This document shows, piece by piece, positions 26,464 through 40,013 of a DNA stretch of 64,000 bases. The notes beneath the pieces are model-generated. The model was given only the letters and a program-made list of their open reading frames with translations, did no database searches and was not told where the DNA came from. Each line of letters opens with the position of its first letter. The stretch's first letter is position 1. Source of the DNA: Echinostoma caproni (lineage: Eukaryota; Platyhelminthes; Trematoda; Plagiorchiida; Echinostomatidae); NCBI GenBank assembly GCA_900618425.1, contig UZAN01039536.1, positions 36,705-100,704 of the forward strand, read 5' to 3'. Made by a program: the position numbers and the translations under genes.

Positions 26464-27931
26464 GAGTCGGTTTGTAACTATGTTTATTTGGACTGGGCAC
26501 TTCCGATCCTAAGGAATCCTGAGGAATGTTTTCCTTGCTGAGAAATGTAACAGTTGATATTCAAAATTGCCAAGAAGAACTTGTAGTACTGTATTTTACA
26601 CTCGGACAGTAGTTTAGTGATCTTGTATGCCGCCATAAAGAAGATTGAACTGATTTTCCTTTTCTGTTTATGTAATAAAAACGGAAAAATCCAGAGCATG
26701 TTTGTAGATTAAGAAAAGTACTGATTACCAAACCAAAAACGAAGGCACTAACGGTATTAATCTTTCTATCTTCTCCATTATTGGTTTTATTTGATAATTA
26801 ACAAGTTGTCGAACAAACGAGGAATTCGAGAAACCCATGGTCGACATCATCTAAGTTCATAGATAGTTAAGAAGAGCGCATGAAAACTAAAGTTAAACTT
26901 CTGAAGCTTGCAAAGTTTCAGCAACTACTACTCACGGTCAGAATTGCATTACAAAGCCGTCATATCAGAATGAATGGTGCAGACAGTAAATTTACCTTTT
27001 CTAACAAAACATTTTGCTTCCGCTTGAAAGTATGTGGAATATTGGTCTATCCAATAACAAACTAGTTTGTCTGCATGGTATTGCCAGAAAGTTAATAAAA
27101 TCAACGTTAACCATGTATTGTACTACGCGCATAAAAATAAACAATCGGTGAATGGTTTCAACAGGCACTGATGCAATTCTACCGAACTGCCCAATGAGTT
27201 CCGGAATGGGCCTAGTAATTTTTTAATACTCATTCTGATTGTAATCACACAATGCGATGATAAATGAGGGTTCTTCATCTTGGCGTATGCAATAAACAGA
27301 GTATTACTGAACTTTTTCAACTAAAATGAGCTTTTTCATGCCTCACAGTCGACTGATAAAAGATCATATCCGTTGATGCCTCTTTACTGCATACTTGGCA
27401 TTACTAAGTGATTGCTCAATTCGTCTGTTTCTTGGGTCGTGTAACTCATTTATCACAATCCGACCTTAAGGAATGCACATTGGAGCAGCCTGAACTGCCA
27501 GCCCAAATTCCCCTAGAATGTGATTGTCTTCATATTCGAAAACGTTTGAGAGTTTCTTTGACAAATTTGTTTTGTTTGGATATTGGTAAATGAAGAAAGA
27601 ACTTCAATTTACAGAATGGGTACTCTTTCGAAACGAGTTAATGAAAATATGTTGACAAGAATTTAGCTGTCTTCCAAACGTCACCATGTCGGTTAGTGTT
27701 CCCAATAGGAGACGAGGGCTATCACGCTAGAGAAACTGGCGATCGCCATGCAAGTACCAAGTATTCGAATGTTACCTGAACTATTTTTCGACACCGTGTA
27801 AGCATTTGTTCTATTATCAAACTACTGAAAATTGGTTCTCGCAGTTTGGATGAACTGAATTCCATTGCATCTGTTCGCCGAGCTTCCAAAGTAATCATCC
27901 ACACAGCCACAAAAGATACTGCGTTAGAACC

Positions 27932-28840
27932 CTGTTCGTAAGAATCCAAACGCACTGCAGCACCGACATACTCAAGAAGAAAGAACAAAGATACCTCCTC
28001 AAAGTGTTTGCTCGCAATGGATACCCCCGCAACTTCATCAAAAGAACTCTGGCTCAAAGAACGAAGGAAACAACAGACAGAGAATCGGGAACAAGGACGA
28101 TCCTGCCGTACATCAATGACGTTTTCGAAATGACAGCAAGAAGGCTCAGATCGCATGGAATCCAAGTCGCTCACAAACCGATCGCTACTTCAGGGGACGT
28201 CTGTCAAAACCAGAGGAGAGAACAATGGAGAAGGACAAGAGCAGCGTCATCTACAAAATAAACTGCAAGAACTGTTCAAAACAGTAGATCGAACAAACTG
28301 GGAGAAAACTGTCAACAAGGATCCGCGAACACCAATTGGCAGTCAGGAGACATGACCTACGCTAGTTGATCTCCTTCCACGAAGATCAAGAAGAACATCA
28401 ATTTGACCTCGAATCAGTGAAAATTATCGACCAAGCCCGGTCGAAACAGGCCAGAGAATTTCCCGAGGCCTGATACTTTCTAATCAACTCAATAAACAGG
28501 CACATGGAACTGGATCACGTGTACACACCAATGTAACTGAAGGATCAGATCACGCAACAAAAGGGGTCACACTGTGATCCGAAAACGGACGGAAACCGCA
28601 ATCGAGACGAAAGGACAACCTCCTCCCCGTCCCACTCTCTCCATCTGCCACCAGTACAACAGCGAACCGAGTCGAACACCGTGAGAACACGGGACGAAAA
28701 TAGCCGGTAGAGAAGAACACAAAAACGAACGGGTACAAGCAGAACACTGCCACTTCACAAGCACTGATGATGTCACCTCGGCTGGTGATGAAACGTTTGC
28801 AAACAAATTGCCAAGCTCGGGGACCAGGTGCAATGGAATT
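27932..28840 (+). mobile_element. Penelope-like element, 3' part with GIY-YIG remnant
   Basis: 27932-28200 encodes LLKVFARNGYPRNFIKRTL and then ILPYINDVFEMTARRL and VAHKPIAT, the connector after the reverse transcriptase in Penelope-like elements. After a frameshift near 28200-28234 the frame continues with VIYKINCKNCSKQ, a stop, then TGRKLSTRIREHQLAVRR. This is the GIY-YIG endonuclease region, with its C-x-x-C motif, the TGR-x-L-x-x-R-x-x-EH block and SINRH further on. The YIG tyrosine position is a stop codon and a second stop follows at about 28360. The copy is therefore dead and 5'-truncated. Past the coding end, 28550-28840 is the terminal non-coding part and includes a hammerhead-like core. 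The element would normally copy itself by target-primed reverse transcription. Confidence 0.85.
28745..28830 (+). ncRNA. Hammerhead-ribozyme-like motif of Penelope terminus
   Basis: CTGATGA at 28764-28770 and GAAAC at 28790-28794 are the two conserved core boxes of a hammerhead ribozyme. Between them GTCACC and GGTGAT can pair (six pairs, one a G-U wobble) around the loop TCGGCT, as stem II, with one unpaired T at the core side. After GAAAC comes the palindrome GTTTGCAAAC, fitting the very short stem III reported for ribozymes of Penelope-like elements. I could not define stem I or a clear cleavage triplet, so this copy is probably inactive or only active as a dimer. Confidence 0.55.
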
Positions 28841-29825
28841 CAGCATTTGATCTCTTGTGGCAGGTAGCTACAGAACGTCTTTCATTTTGGTCTTAAGCGG
28901 ACAATTGTTTGTGATTCACATAGAACGATAGCTTTGTCAGTGTCTTTCATGCATTGCGCAATATAAATGTCGAAGCAAATCAACGTCCAGCAATGTGCCG
29001 AAGACCAGTGGATTATTATTTGTAACCCAGTAGTCTGTATGATTCATCAACATTTAGAGATCTTTTTATTGGTAGTAAACTTTGGTGATCCACACAGACT
29101 CGGATAAGTAAGTTCAAATTGAATCAAAACAGAAAACGTTTGATTATTCGTTATGCAAAAAACGTGATTGGTTAACCCTGTTAGCTCTGTTCAGATGATA
29201 GGACAGTATCATCTCTCGCGTTTTTGCGTTGATTAATATTACTTACAATCAGGACTCCATGGTCTTTTCCTCACTTTGTTGGTTATAGCAATCAACCCTA
29301 ATAAAATAGGTGAGGAAGATTTTACAAACAGTGAAACGGCTTTGGCTCTTTAAGGCAAATCCATGTTATTCATATTATGCACGGGGAGGCAGTGTCATTG
29401 ATCATTTTATTGTAATCTTTGGTTAATATTTTGCTCGATCCTCACGCTAGCTGTGATACCTTTGAATAAAGGAGTCGGAGACATGAGCTTGCACAATGTG
29501 TCCATGATCAGTTCACTGCACCTTAACACGTAATAATGGTTTTCCATATTTACTGAGATAGTTATTGTGAGACGAAGACAAAAGCACTTTCCAAAACGGA
29601 CAATATGCCATAAAAACACAAAAAGGAGAGCGGGTAGGGGTCAATCACCAAGGAAAAACTAATGTGACTAACCATTCACGTTGTTTGTATGGATCAGATT
29701 TGATAGTATGAAAGTCTAGAGCCTCAACAAATTTCAGTTACTCTGTGTTTGTTGTGGGTTTGAGTGACACAAGAAGATCGTTACAGAACTGAAAACTCTA
29801 ACTCAGGCAAACGTTTACTTCAATG
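28841..29825. other. Spacer between two Penelope-like fragments
   Basis: About 1 kb with no recognisable coding sequence. In an intact tandem Penelope arrangement this is where the N-terminal region of the next copy would lie, but I cannot recognise it, so it may be decayed or unrelated. Confidence 0.35.
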
Positions 29826-30745
29826 ATTGGTGACATTTTTGCACCTGAGGGGACCACAAACACTACAAATGTACGGTTCACGGAAGCTGCATAAAGAAGG
29901 CATTCCTTTACGACTCATTCTTAACATGATCAATTCGCCCCAAATTGCATTGGCAAAATGGTTCGCCAAAGTTCTGATACCACTGCGAGACGCAATTGCT
30001 CGGCGTAACGTCAAGAATTAATTTCGAAAGCGTACAAACTTGACCTATAAAAATATTCAATAAAGATAATTGTTTATAATGGACGTCACATCTCTGTTAA
30101 CAAATGTTCCACTGCCTGAGACCAACGGGGTTATTTATCAAACAATGGAGGAAAATTAATTGAACGTCGGGTTAACTGTCAGTGAACTATCACGTCTCTT
30201 GATCTTTTGCATATTAAACGTTAGGTGCTCGTTCTTTGGACACGGATATCGGCAGATAGACGGGGTCGCAATGAGCAGTCCACGGGGACCGATTATTGCG
30301 TTTTGTTTTCTTGGTCACCTAGAAGGAAGGCTTAAAGATAATGTTCCAAAACTAAATGTATACCATCGCTATGTTGATGATGTCGTCGTTATAAGCAGTA
30401 TCAAAGAAGACGGAAAAATTCTATTCCATCGATTCAGCGTGATTCACCCCAACATCCAGCTAACTCATCACGGTGAATGAGACGACTGCATGGATGTTTT
30501 AGAAGTAAACATCACTCATGGACCTGACGGGTCAATTAAAAGAACTGCCTTCCGAAAGAGCACTTGGTTTGGGCAATATTTGCACTTCATGAACTGCGCC
30601 CTTATGCGATACAAAATTATTATCTTTTGCACACTATTTCAGGGGGTGCATGAAATATGCTAAGAGGACTTTTTAAGCGACGGAAGTGACCTCTTAGAAC
30701 AAGTATACACAAACGGATATCCAGTTGCATTCATTGTGTTGTTGT
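29826..30745 (+). mobile_element. Penelope-like reverse transcriptase remnant
   Basis: This region encodes, in order, the blocks expected of a Penelope-like RT: LHKEGIPLRLILNMINSPQI and ALAKWF (29880-29970), then MDVTSLLTNVPLPET (about 30079-30123), YRQIDGVAMSSPRGPIIAF (about 30250), and the catalytic YHRYVDDVVVI near 30360-30395. GSIKRTAFRKSTWFGQYLHF follows near 30530-30590, and NGYPVAFI near 30715-30740. Stops at about 30019, 30157 and 30478 split it, so it is inactive although YVDD is kept. It ends where the connector begins; the GIY-YIG part is missing. It has the same strand as the fragment at 27932, with gene order reversed. Confidence 0.88.
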
Positions 30746-33700
30746 TTCTTGTTGTAAGTTTTGATTAGAGATCTTGTCTTTGTCTCACAATTATTATCTC
30801 ACTGACTATAAAATGATCACTTTGACTGCATATGCACATGTGTGGATGCAGTGAAATAGATATGAATACATTGTGCAAACCCATGTTTCTCTGTTAAAAA
30901 TGGTGACGGATGAACAGTTTCCAGGTTCTCAAACGTGACACACCCATAGGATGCTGCAAAACCCGAATACGCTTATGTGGGTTGCAATGAACAAAAGTGA
31001 ATTGCATTTTGAAACTTTTGTCCGACGTCAGATCAAAATTTGTGCAGTTACCAGTATATTGGCATTCACGATGCCTAACCATCTGTCGAACGAATAAAAA
31101 ACATTTTTGGAGTGCTCTAAAGGATCAAGTTACTTGACGGGTAGGGATGGGAAATTGAAGAAAAAAAATCCCTGTTGATGTTACATGACCATATATAGTT
31201 ACAGGGAAGAATCAAGTGAAATAAGCATTTCTCTTTTGAAGGCGCATCCAGCCAAAAAGCAGCAAGTCTTGGTGTGTTCTCGTTCATCTTCTATGGTTGG
31301 TGTTCCTTTTGGTTCCAATAAATCGGCAAACATAAATCAGATCAGTCGGTGAATCTTTATCCTTCCAGCGGCTTTTTGCAACTTGAAAGTGAAAAGGGTT
31401 GTGGCATTTTTATCATGCTTGTGAGCAATCTGATGTCCGATTGCACGAATACGACGTGACATCTGCCCGTTCACAGCGCGATATTAGACAGACATTTCAG
31501 TCAAATAAGGATGAATGGGGTAAAGCTGTTATAAACGAAGACATGCACTCGATTAACGTTTAACAACTATCCGTCCAATTGAAATACATCTATTACAGGA
31601 ATAGGCTATAATTTTAAACGTATGAGAAATTCAAGTTTCAGTATTCCTGTTGTTGTTCTATATACACTAAACAATGCCGGGACAAAGAGAATCCTTTATT
31701 TGGGGAAAATAATCGGATAAGGGTAAATAAGATAACATGGAACGAAACATCTAATTTGTAAGAGTTGGTTAGTATCATCGTGATCGTCTCTTCCTCGGCA
31801 ATTGCCAGCCTGAAGGTCTGTTTGTCTCTTCCGTTGTCGCAAAAATAACTCCTTCAATCTACTCGCGGGGGCCTTGCGAATCCAACAACCACTTTGTCGT
31901 GTGCTCTAACTACTCCCAAGTGTTAGTAGTTCCTAACAACACCATGCGTATCTAGTAAAGCCATTTTTGATTGGGCACTCTTTGAAAGCCATTCAGATAA
32001 CGGAACTCAAGCTGTGAGGAATGAAAGAAAATAAATGTCCAGCTTACGACTTCAAACATTAATGGAATCGGAAGAAACTTCAAAACAAATGAGTTAATGG
32101 TTGCCGTACCGTTTTCAGCTATAATTGAATAGTAAATCAATTTTCCTTCAGAACTGTGACCAGTTCTTGGTGCGCAATTGTAAGATTCTGCGAGCTGCAG
32201 TGTGTACCTTAGCCAAAATTGAGATACCCGGTGCATTTTAAAACCATTATTCAGATTCACTCTTACTAATTTGTATGAGGCTGTAAAACCCGACAGACAC
32301 ATATGTGAAAAGAATAACTATTTATTACAATTCACATGTATCCAGTCAGTCTTTGCAATCCGGCTACTCTTTGGTAAGAACGGGTCATGTTGTAGTGAAA
32401 TCCTAATAGGTTAAAGATTGATCGTCAGCTAAAGTTAGTCGTAGAAGAATTACGCTGGTAAGTTACGCAAACGTTTCTCCTTTTTTGAAAATCTATGCAT
32501 TGTGATGATGCGTCACCATCAGCTTTTCTTTACTTTCAAATGTGTGAAAATTATTTCAATGGGCTTTACAGCTTGTCAGTTTTTCCCCAATTGTTTGAAA
32601 AATCTGCTTGTCTGTTTAGATATCCGAAATGAATTTTTATCGTGCGGTTGGCAATACTGAGGTAATTTTGAAATACCACTGTGTAATAATAATTTTTCAG
32701 GGAGAAAGTGAGTGGGTACAACTACTGGCATTGTGTCTGTCTGACATCGGATTTCGCTTTCTTTCGGAAGAACTGCCTATTTAATTTTAAAATTCCGAAG
32801 AAGATATACACTATTCACGCCCTGGGCGTGGCTCTTTAGGAATTCACAGACTAAATATACCCAATGAACCCGCCCAACTATGTACCAAGTCTACCTTCCA
32901 GATTATTGGTAATGGATACGCCACAGTGGTTGCGCTTCACGGACCAAATTCAAATTGATTTACCGTACGACAATAAAACACTAGAAAAATTCCGTGATTT
33001 GCTATTAGTAAATATATAAGCATTTCAAGATTAAAGTTCCGGCTTACGGCTTGAGCGCCAAAATTGTTATACGCACAAATTTAAGAGTTACAACCTCTGT
33101 ATTTGAACTAAAATCACACAACGTTTGGTTACGAGAAGAACAAAAACAGATAGTTGAATTGGATATTGTCGAGCAGTGGACAGCTGCAATTCATGTATTT
33201 GCTTCTGTTAACAACTTCTGGTTTGAGTTTAAAACTACAGATTATGCATTGTGAAAGCTTCTTAGTATGCACATTTTGGCTGTTGTACCTGAGGACCCCA
33301 AATGCCAAAAGACCGTAAAATACAAGAATACAGACTACGAATAGCAAATAATTAGAATGCGGTCTCTGGTGGGATTTTAGACTTCGCTTGAGACATCTGC
33401 CTACCGATTAGGTTACCGAGACCTTAAAAGGTAACGTATCTAAGGGAGTTTACAAATATTATTTTCAGTCACTCAATATGAAGCATGGGCGTTACATAAA
33501 GAGCTTCTTGATAAACGGCCAAAAACTCTTGGGAAATGGAACTAATTGGCAATTAGAATCACTGGAGTCCCGTCCACTAAACATATGATGTGAAAGACGA
33601 GACACCGGCTCTTGGTGAATTTTAAAACCAATGTAACGCCTCAGAATCTTGTGGTTTATACTGTTGAGTCAAATGGTTGGGGTAAGATCCCTGAATAAAC

Positions 33701-35919
33701 TTCCTCTTTTACTTTGGGCTACGGATTAGGAAGAAAATCCACTAGACAGGAGGGACGGAAACCAAAACCCCTAGAGCGATTATGTAACTGTTTGATAGTC
33801 TTTTCAAACATGTGACATCTGCAATATATCACAGAAATTGTATCCTGTTATATTGGAATCAAGTTATGTCCAACGTTATACAAAAATGTCATGGAGACAA
33901 TCCGAATAACAATAGCCTAATTATAAGCATACTACTGACAGGTTTTAAGTAGTTAGGGTGAAAATTAGTAATCAGTGTATTGTGATGAAAAATGCGGAGC
34001 AAACAACCAAAAGAGATAATTTATCTGGGGCAAATACTTCGCTTCTAAATCTACTTTTCAGACAATTCGTTTACCCTGCGATGTTCTATGGAAATACATT
34101 TTTGGCCAGAAGTGACTGTTCTATTTTTTGAATTTCGCCACTTCAGTATTCACATTTATTTCGTTCCACGCCCAGAACATTCATTCTAACGTCTTCATAA
34201 TAAATGAGTAAGAGATGTTTAATAAACTTCCCGTGTATTTTTGGCTTCGCAGATCAATTAAGATAATTCAATAAATGTAAATTATTCGATTACTAGTTTT
34301 TCGACCGGTGAGTATCTTTGTATAAAATCTGAATGTTTGCTTTTATTGTTTTATCACTTTATAAGGTGATGGAAAATCGACCATAATATTTTTGTATTCA
34401 AACGATTTACTGTCGGTTGTAGACGTTCTTTACTAAAACGTTGTTCCGGCGAACTTTTGGCTCACAGATCATTGTATTTAGTGCGTGAGATGTATTCTTG
34501 ATTTAGTGAGCATCCTTCAGATTTCATCTGTATGTGGAACTCCAGGAGTTCACTCCATCAGTAGCACAGGTGAAGGTAGGATTGTGTGAGAGGCAAAAGC
34601 CTAAAGGTTTATCAGTCAAAATAAATTTAAGAACTGCGCTGAAGAACATATTTTTAGAACTCAGGTGGTAGGCGAACTGATGTTTTTGGTGGGTTCCTTC
34701 TCAAACTAGTACAATCACATTTATGTAAATAAAACGGGAGGGTGTTGTGTTGAGGTCAAACAGTCGGCAAAAAGGAATAGGGTAGGGACATGTGTCTCTA
34801 TATATCGGGTTCAGTTCTCTTGTTCACATATGTTTATATAAATTTTGAGCACTGCATAATAGAGTAATTTTGAACCGGAAATTAGGAAATCAAAGTTTTA
34901 ATAAGTTATTCAATTGACCGAAACCTAGACGTTCCCGGTTTCATGACATGCAACACTGCGACTGTCGGTTATCAAATATTCGGCTATACATTTTTGAAGA
35001 AACACCCACTAACGGAGAGAATTAGAAATATTACAATCCCAATGATTATGATCACTAATGTAAAGTGTGAATTACTGAATGCGCAGTTTTGATAATGTCA
35101 AAATTTGTTATTTTGTTGTTTTAAAGTGTCAGTTCTACAAAAATGTTCAACATATCTTTGAAATATTTTTAATAACTGTCAGAAGTAATAAATATGACCT
35201 TTTCAATACATGGTTACTGAAATGGTGTACACCCTGATTTCGGCTCATAGTCCACCTACCCCTCGAACCTATCGACAAATATAGGTGGGCCATCTGAATC
35301 ACCGGTTGACAGGTCTGATATATCGGTCGATTCCTGTCTGTATAATGACCTACATAATAAATCAATAGCTTCAGTCTACGGAATTCATTATCGAAACTCA
35401 TACGACGAACAGCCGGGAATAAGACAATGCAGCAGACAACAAACAATGTGTAGAAGTGTTTGACTCTACTCATCTATAAATTTTCTCTTTGTTCTGAAAA
35501 TGAGAATCCTGGGATAATCGAACGCCAGCAAAACATTTCGATTTTGTTATCTCTCCATCCACGCCATACAATTTTCTGAGGTTAGGAAAAATGAGACGTT
35601 TCCACTGTATTCTACTTTGGCGATGTTTGATTATTTGAACTGTTGGGTTACATTATCAGAATAAAATTGACATAGAACTATAAATAGAGAGTAACTGAAA
35701 TAATGAATGTTTCGTGAATGTTTTGGTTTTGTTCACTGTTGAGGAGTTTTCTCCGTCTCAGTCATCCCATTGGGGGCTTATAAATGGGGTGAAACCATTT
35801 CAACTTCAAAATCAGTTTCAAGCAACTGGTGAATATCACACGGCGATCGGCCTCTGATAATGACTGACAGTAGTCCCACCTGCATTTCCTTGTGGTATCT
35901 GAATATTTATTCTCATGCA
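30746..35919. other. Intron part without recognised gene
   Basis: About 5.2 kb of AT-rich sequence. Short frames only. No repeat family, RNA gene or splice-flanked open stretch stood out. Confidence 0.5.
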
Positions 35920-36165
35920 AAGATTGGAAGCAGTGGACAGCTGTTGGGTCTCATCAGCAGCGCTAATCCATCGACCCAGATGAGGATCCAACCCGGGACC
36001 TCACAAGCAGAATGCAAGGATTATAACAACTTGACCACGGGGAAGCTAATTGGACCGATTTTCTATTAACCTATTTACGTATAGCACAATCCAACTTTGC
36101 GAGCTTGTTACGGGTATCATATCTCACTCAAATAGACACTAGCTAACTGGGTTTTAACTCGGCTG
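35920..36165 (-). mobile_element. tRNA-derived SINE copy with extended unit
   Basis: Read on the minus strand, the head has an A-box-like part near 36020-36055 and a B box GGGTTGGATCC near 35986-35996, then GGGTCGATGGATTAGCGC, CTGCTGATGAGACCC, CAGCTGTCCACTGCTTCC. It matches the copy at 2552 block for block, and the match extends past the tRNA head to about 36165 (CTTTGCGAGCTTGTTACGGG and ACTCGGCTG). It is diverged, so an old insertion. Confidence 0.7.
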
Positions 36166-39100
36166 CCAAAATACCAACATATCTACTGGTGACGTGGAAG
36201 TAGTGCAGGATTTGCCTATGTAATGTACAGAACAATGAAAGCAACTTTTGGGGCTGGATGGCGGATAGATGGATAGTACGTTTTCTATCTTGTCACTGAG
36301 CTGAGTCCCGTAGTCATGAGTATTTATTTAAACTGCTGGCAATAGGTAAAATAATTGAAATAACTACAAACGGCTTGTTATCTATTAGGCAAATAGTTTC
36401 CTAGATGTTTTAAAATAGAATCCTTTTAACGAACACTGAAGTATAGCTACTCTCTTTGGCCACTAAGCTTTCTCACCCGTTATCTGATTGGTCTAAGCCT
36501 ATGAAAAGCCTTTTAGATTAAGTCAGAATGTGAAAATTTTCTTCTGTTTCTCATAGCAGTTGCGCTTGGACTCTAGAAAAGTCAGAATATCTGTATCTTC
36601 CAGAAGAGCCTCAAAAGTATCATCTTCACGCTGGCTGAATTGATTGCTCCCATTTTGCTGCAACGGTAATTCATTCAGAGTGGCGATCCAAATATGGTTT
36701 CTCCCTCTTTCAGCTATGAAATAAAGCTATAAGGTTATACCCAAACCATACATTCTATGGGTGACGGGGTTTGTAGTAGCATCTTAATATGGAAAAATCT
36801 CACAGATCAAGTTGTTTTGTTGCCATTTACCAGAAACTTCAAGCAAAATAATCTTCATTTGAAGGGGTTTTCCGCAAAAAGAAAAAAATTGTACGCATAT
36901 TACGTGATCTTCGTACCTCTTGGAGAACGTGATTTGGTCCATATGGTGTGCGTGCATTAGAGACTGGAATTAATTCAGTATTGTTTAAGTTATGGATTTG
37001 AATCCGTCCGCAATAATTTGACTTCTAGAAAGGATAACCTTGAAAGAATTTTTGAGGATAATGAACCATAATCCCTTGTAGAAAATATGCTTTTCAAGTA
37101 TGGATTCTGTGGTGGATAATGTATTTCACAGTGATATCAGATAAACCTACATCGATTAAATGACCTGTATAAATCAGTGAAACAAAGTGAAGGATTACGC
37201 GAGTTGTTGTGCGGATGCTATGTTTTCCTTAGAACGCAACGTGTCTCAGTAGACAATCGCTTCATGACTCACAATGAAGGTCTTATCTGTATTTACTGAA
37301 TTCTAACAACACAAACCAGTTAATTCTCCAGTGCATAAGGGACAGTTCATACAAGCAGGGCTGTTGCATTTGCATGTGGCACACGTTTATCACTTCCAAT
37401 CGAAACCTACCACACTTTGGGTGGATTCTTCTCATATAACTAATTGGTGACATTGATCGTACACTTGATCCACGATGAAATCGTTTTGGGAATTGCGACT
37501 GTCTACAGATGTCCACTACCCGGCCAATCATCCAAAGCGATCACGTTGTGCACATTGTTCAGCGTCAAGACGCTTAAGCGTGCACAATCAGTTCTCCACA
37601 TTCCATCGACGATATCAACTCCACATTTAGGTAAATATAGAAAAGATAACCAAAACTTCGTTTCGGCATAATGGTCTATATGTGCTCAGTAATGAATGGA
37701 TGACTGGCCAGTCAACGTAAACACCGCATCTATTATTAAATCAAATAAAACAATTTTCCACAAGTTGTTTCAGTCGCTGTTGTCAGAAAACTGGTGGCGC
37801 TTTATCTCTTGGATTCACATATTGACTCATTGTTTCCGGAGTAATGGCAAGTCCGATTATAGCAATTCAAAGAATAGTATTTGAGGGCGTGTGCTTTTAA
37901 ATACCATTGGCATATTGCAGGTTGATCTCGCGTCTTTATAATGACATTTCATGATTTCAACGTAGATTCAGTGGTAGAAAAGAAAAGCGCGTCGGTTGCA
38001 ATTGTTATATTTTTGCGAGAAACGTTGTGACTAGTGATCCATTCTGCATTTGAACTGAACCCTGTAAATTCTGTTATATGTTAACTTCATTCAGAGTCGA
38101 AATTAGAAGTCTTATTCTTATTGGACGCATGGTTCCAAAGGCCATTATCTCTGTTCATTGTTAGTCGTCCTGAATACGATTTCACCAACTTGAGTTTCCT
38201 GTGAAAGCTTCCATGTACTAGAAGTTGTTCGGGATACGAATGGAACAGTGATTACTAGTCTCAATTTATGGTATGTATTCAAACTGTTTGCTCTGCCATG
38301 CGATTGCGGAGGTTTTCTGCACTTAGTTGAGCCGTTTGCCCCATAAGTTCGGCATACCGACGTCGTACAAGGCACGTGATCCATCTAGGCAATTTTTTCA
38401 TTGCGTCAATCGTTGGGCTTTATTTCGAAAAGCCCAACAGTGCTCCCGACAAATGGTTCATTTACATCCGAATTAGCAGCATATGGTAAACTGTTCGATA
38501 CTTCTTGTGGGTTATGTTTTGTCGGATTAAAATATAGGGAAAGTTGGAACATTGTTAAGCTTATTTCATTAGATAAATTCAGGAACGTATGGACTAGGAA
38601 CACAGCAATTTAATGAAATGTACTCGCAAATGCCAAAATGTACACAAATTATCATACGCTTTTTCTAGTTTTATTCACCTTTCCTTCAGAAGTAAATAAA
38701 AACATTTATTTGTCTAAAAGGAGGAATACGCATCACGTATCATTCTGTTACAGCTGAGCCGTACCGCATGCCATTTCGTAATCATCCGGTTCTGGGGTCA
38801 ACGAACCAAGACAGAATCGGGAACTAGGAATATATGGTTCTCTGAGTTCATAGGCAAGCAACGTATAAACTGCTTCCGCCTACTCTTCACTCTTAAAGTA
38901 TATATGAAACAATTTAAGGCTTTCAGAGATTAAGCCTAAATCATATTTTTACTTACCATTATAGTCCATCCTCAGGATTCGCAGCTAGTGCTACATTTTC
39001 TCAATATCTTATCCAAAGATCAAATTCAAACTTATTTCAGTTGTGAAAAAAAGACTTATGAGGCCTCAGTGGAGAGTGGAAAGTTTACTAACTCCTTTGA

Positions 39101-39877
39101 GCATTTTACTCCGGAGAAAAAAAACAAGAAACTGCTTTTGTCGAATAACTCAACAGAACTCAGCTCTCTCTCTCTCGAATAGACGGTACAGTTGATTTGT
39201 ACACACCAGTACTCTTTCGGTAATAGAGGTTCTAATAAAGGTTTTCAGAAAAAGATACCGGTAAAAGATGGTATATGGACCATTGTGGGTCACTTCTGCC
39301 GTGATCGAGTGTACTGTTTGATATGAAGACGTGTATTTATTGTTTAAATTAATTTCGCAATCCGTCAGGTAATTTTGCTTTCGTTCACAATATTCAACTA
39401 AGCTCATCTTCTGCAACTTGAGTCGTGTATGTGAAATTATATCGGGCTTCCAGGAATTAAAAAGAAAGTACGAAATCGGTTTTTGCAAGTCCCAAAATAG
39501 TGCCAGGTGATTCACAAAGAGCAAAAACGTAGGCTCCGAAATGTGAGCAAGAGGCTTTCGCATTCATTCAACTTTCCGGGTAATTTTCCGGTAAGCCACA
39601 GTTAAGACACAGACGTTTGTAGTTCACGGAAGGCATAAAAGGTCACCACGCATAAGGAGAACCAGTTCCAGTAAATGATACAGTTCTATTGCGTGAGTAA
39701 TAATGTAGACTCAAGCATTAGGAGTGAGCATTCACAAAGCATGACCCATAACGACTGCACTAATGTCCATCAGCAACATATATATACCCTTTGATTTCTG
39801 TTGGCTTATGCAACAAATTTTTGTCTTTTTGCTTCCTTTTTCTAATTACTAAATATAAAATTGTACAGTCAACTTTC
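36166..39877. other. Intron part without recognised gene
   Basis: No convincing exon or repeat. The frames at 37444-37671 and 38145-38384 are short and without known motifs. Confidence 0.45.
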
Positions 39878-40013
39878 AGGAAGGGGGCTGCGGCCATACA
39901 AAGGCTGCCTGGGGAACATACAGATATAGGGAAGGCGGGCGGCGGTGGAGCGGTCTAAACCCGGGACACACAGGTTACTAGTAAATGACCTAACCACGTG
40001 ACCACCACCGCCA
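39878..40013 (-). mobile_element. tRNA-like repeat, GC-rich family
   Basis: On the minus strand a tRNA-like head starts near 40012 (GGCGGTGGTGGTCACGTGGT, A-box-like) and a B-box-like CCCGGGTTTAGACC lies near 39953-39966. A GC-rich body to about 39878 follows. The composition stands out from the AT-rich surroundings. The fragment at 61704 may be related. Confidence 0.5.

Noticed and set aside
27722..28174. 150-codon frame on the minus strand
   Set aside because: It is antisense to the Penelope-like connector, which is clearly coding on the + strand.
28550..28846. Two overlapping minus-strand frames of 88-98 codons
   Set aside because: They lie over the non-coding terminal part of the Penelope copy and have no recognisable motif.
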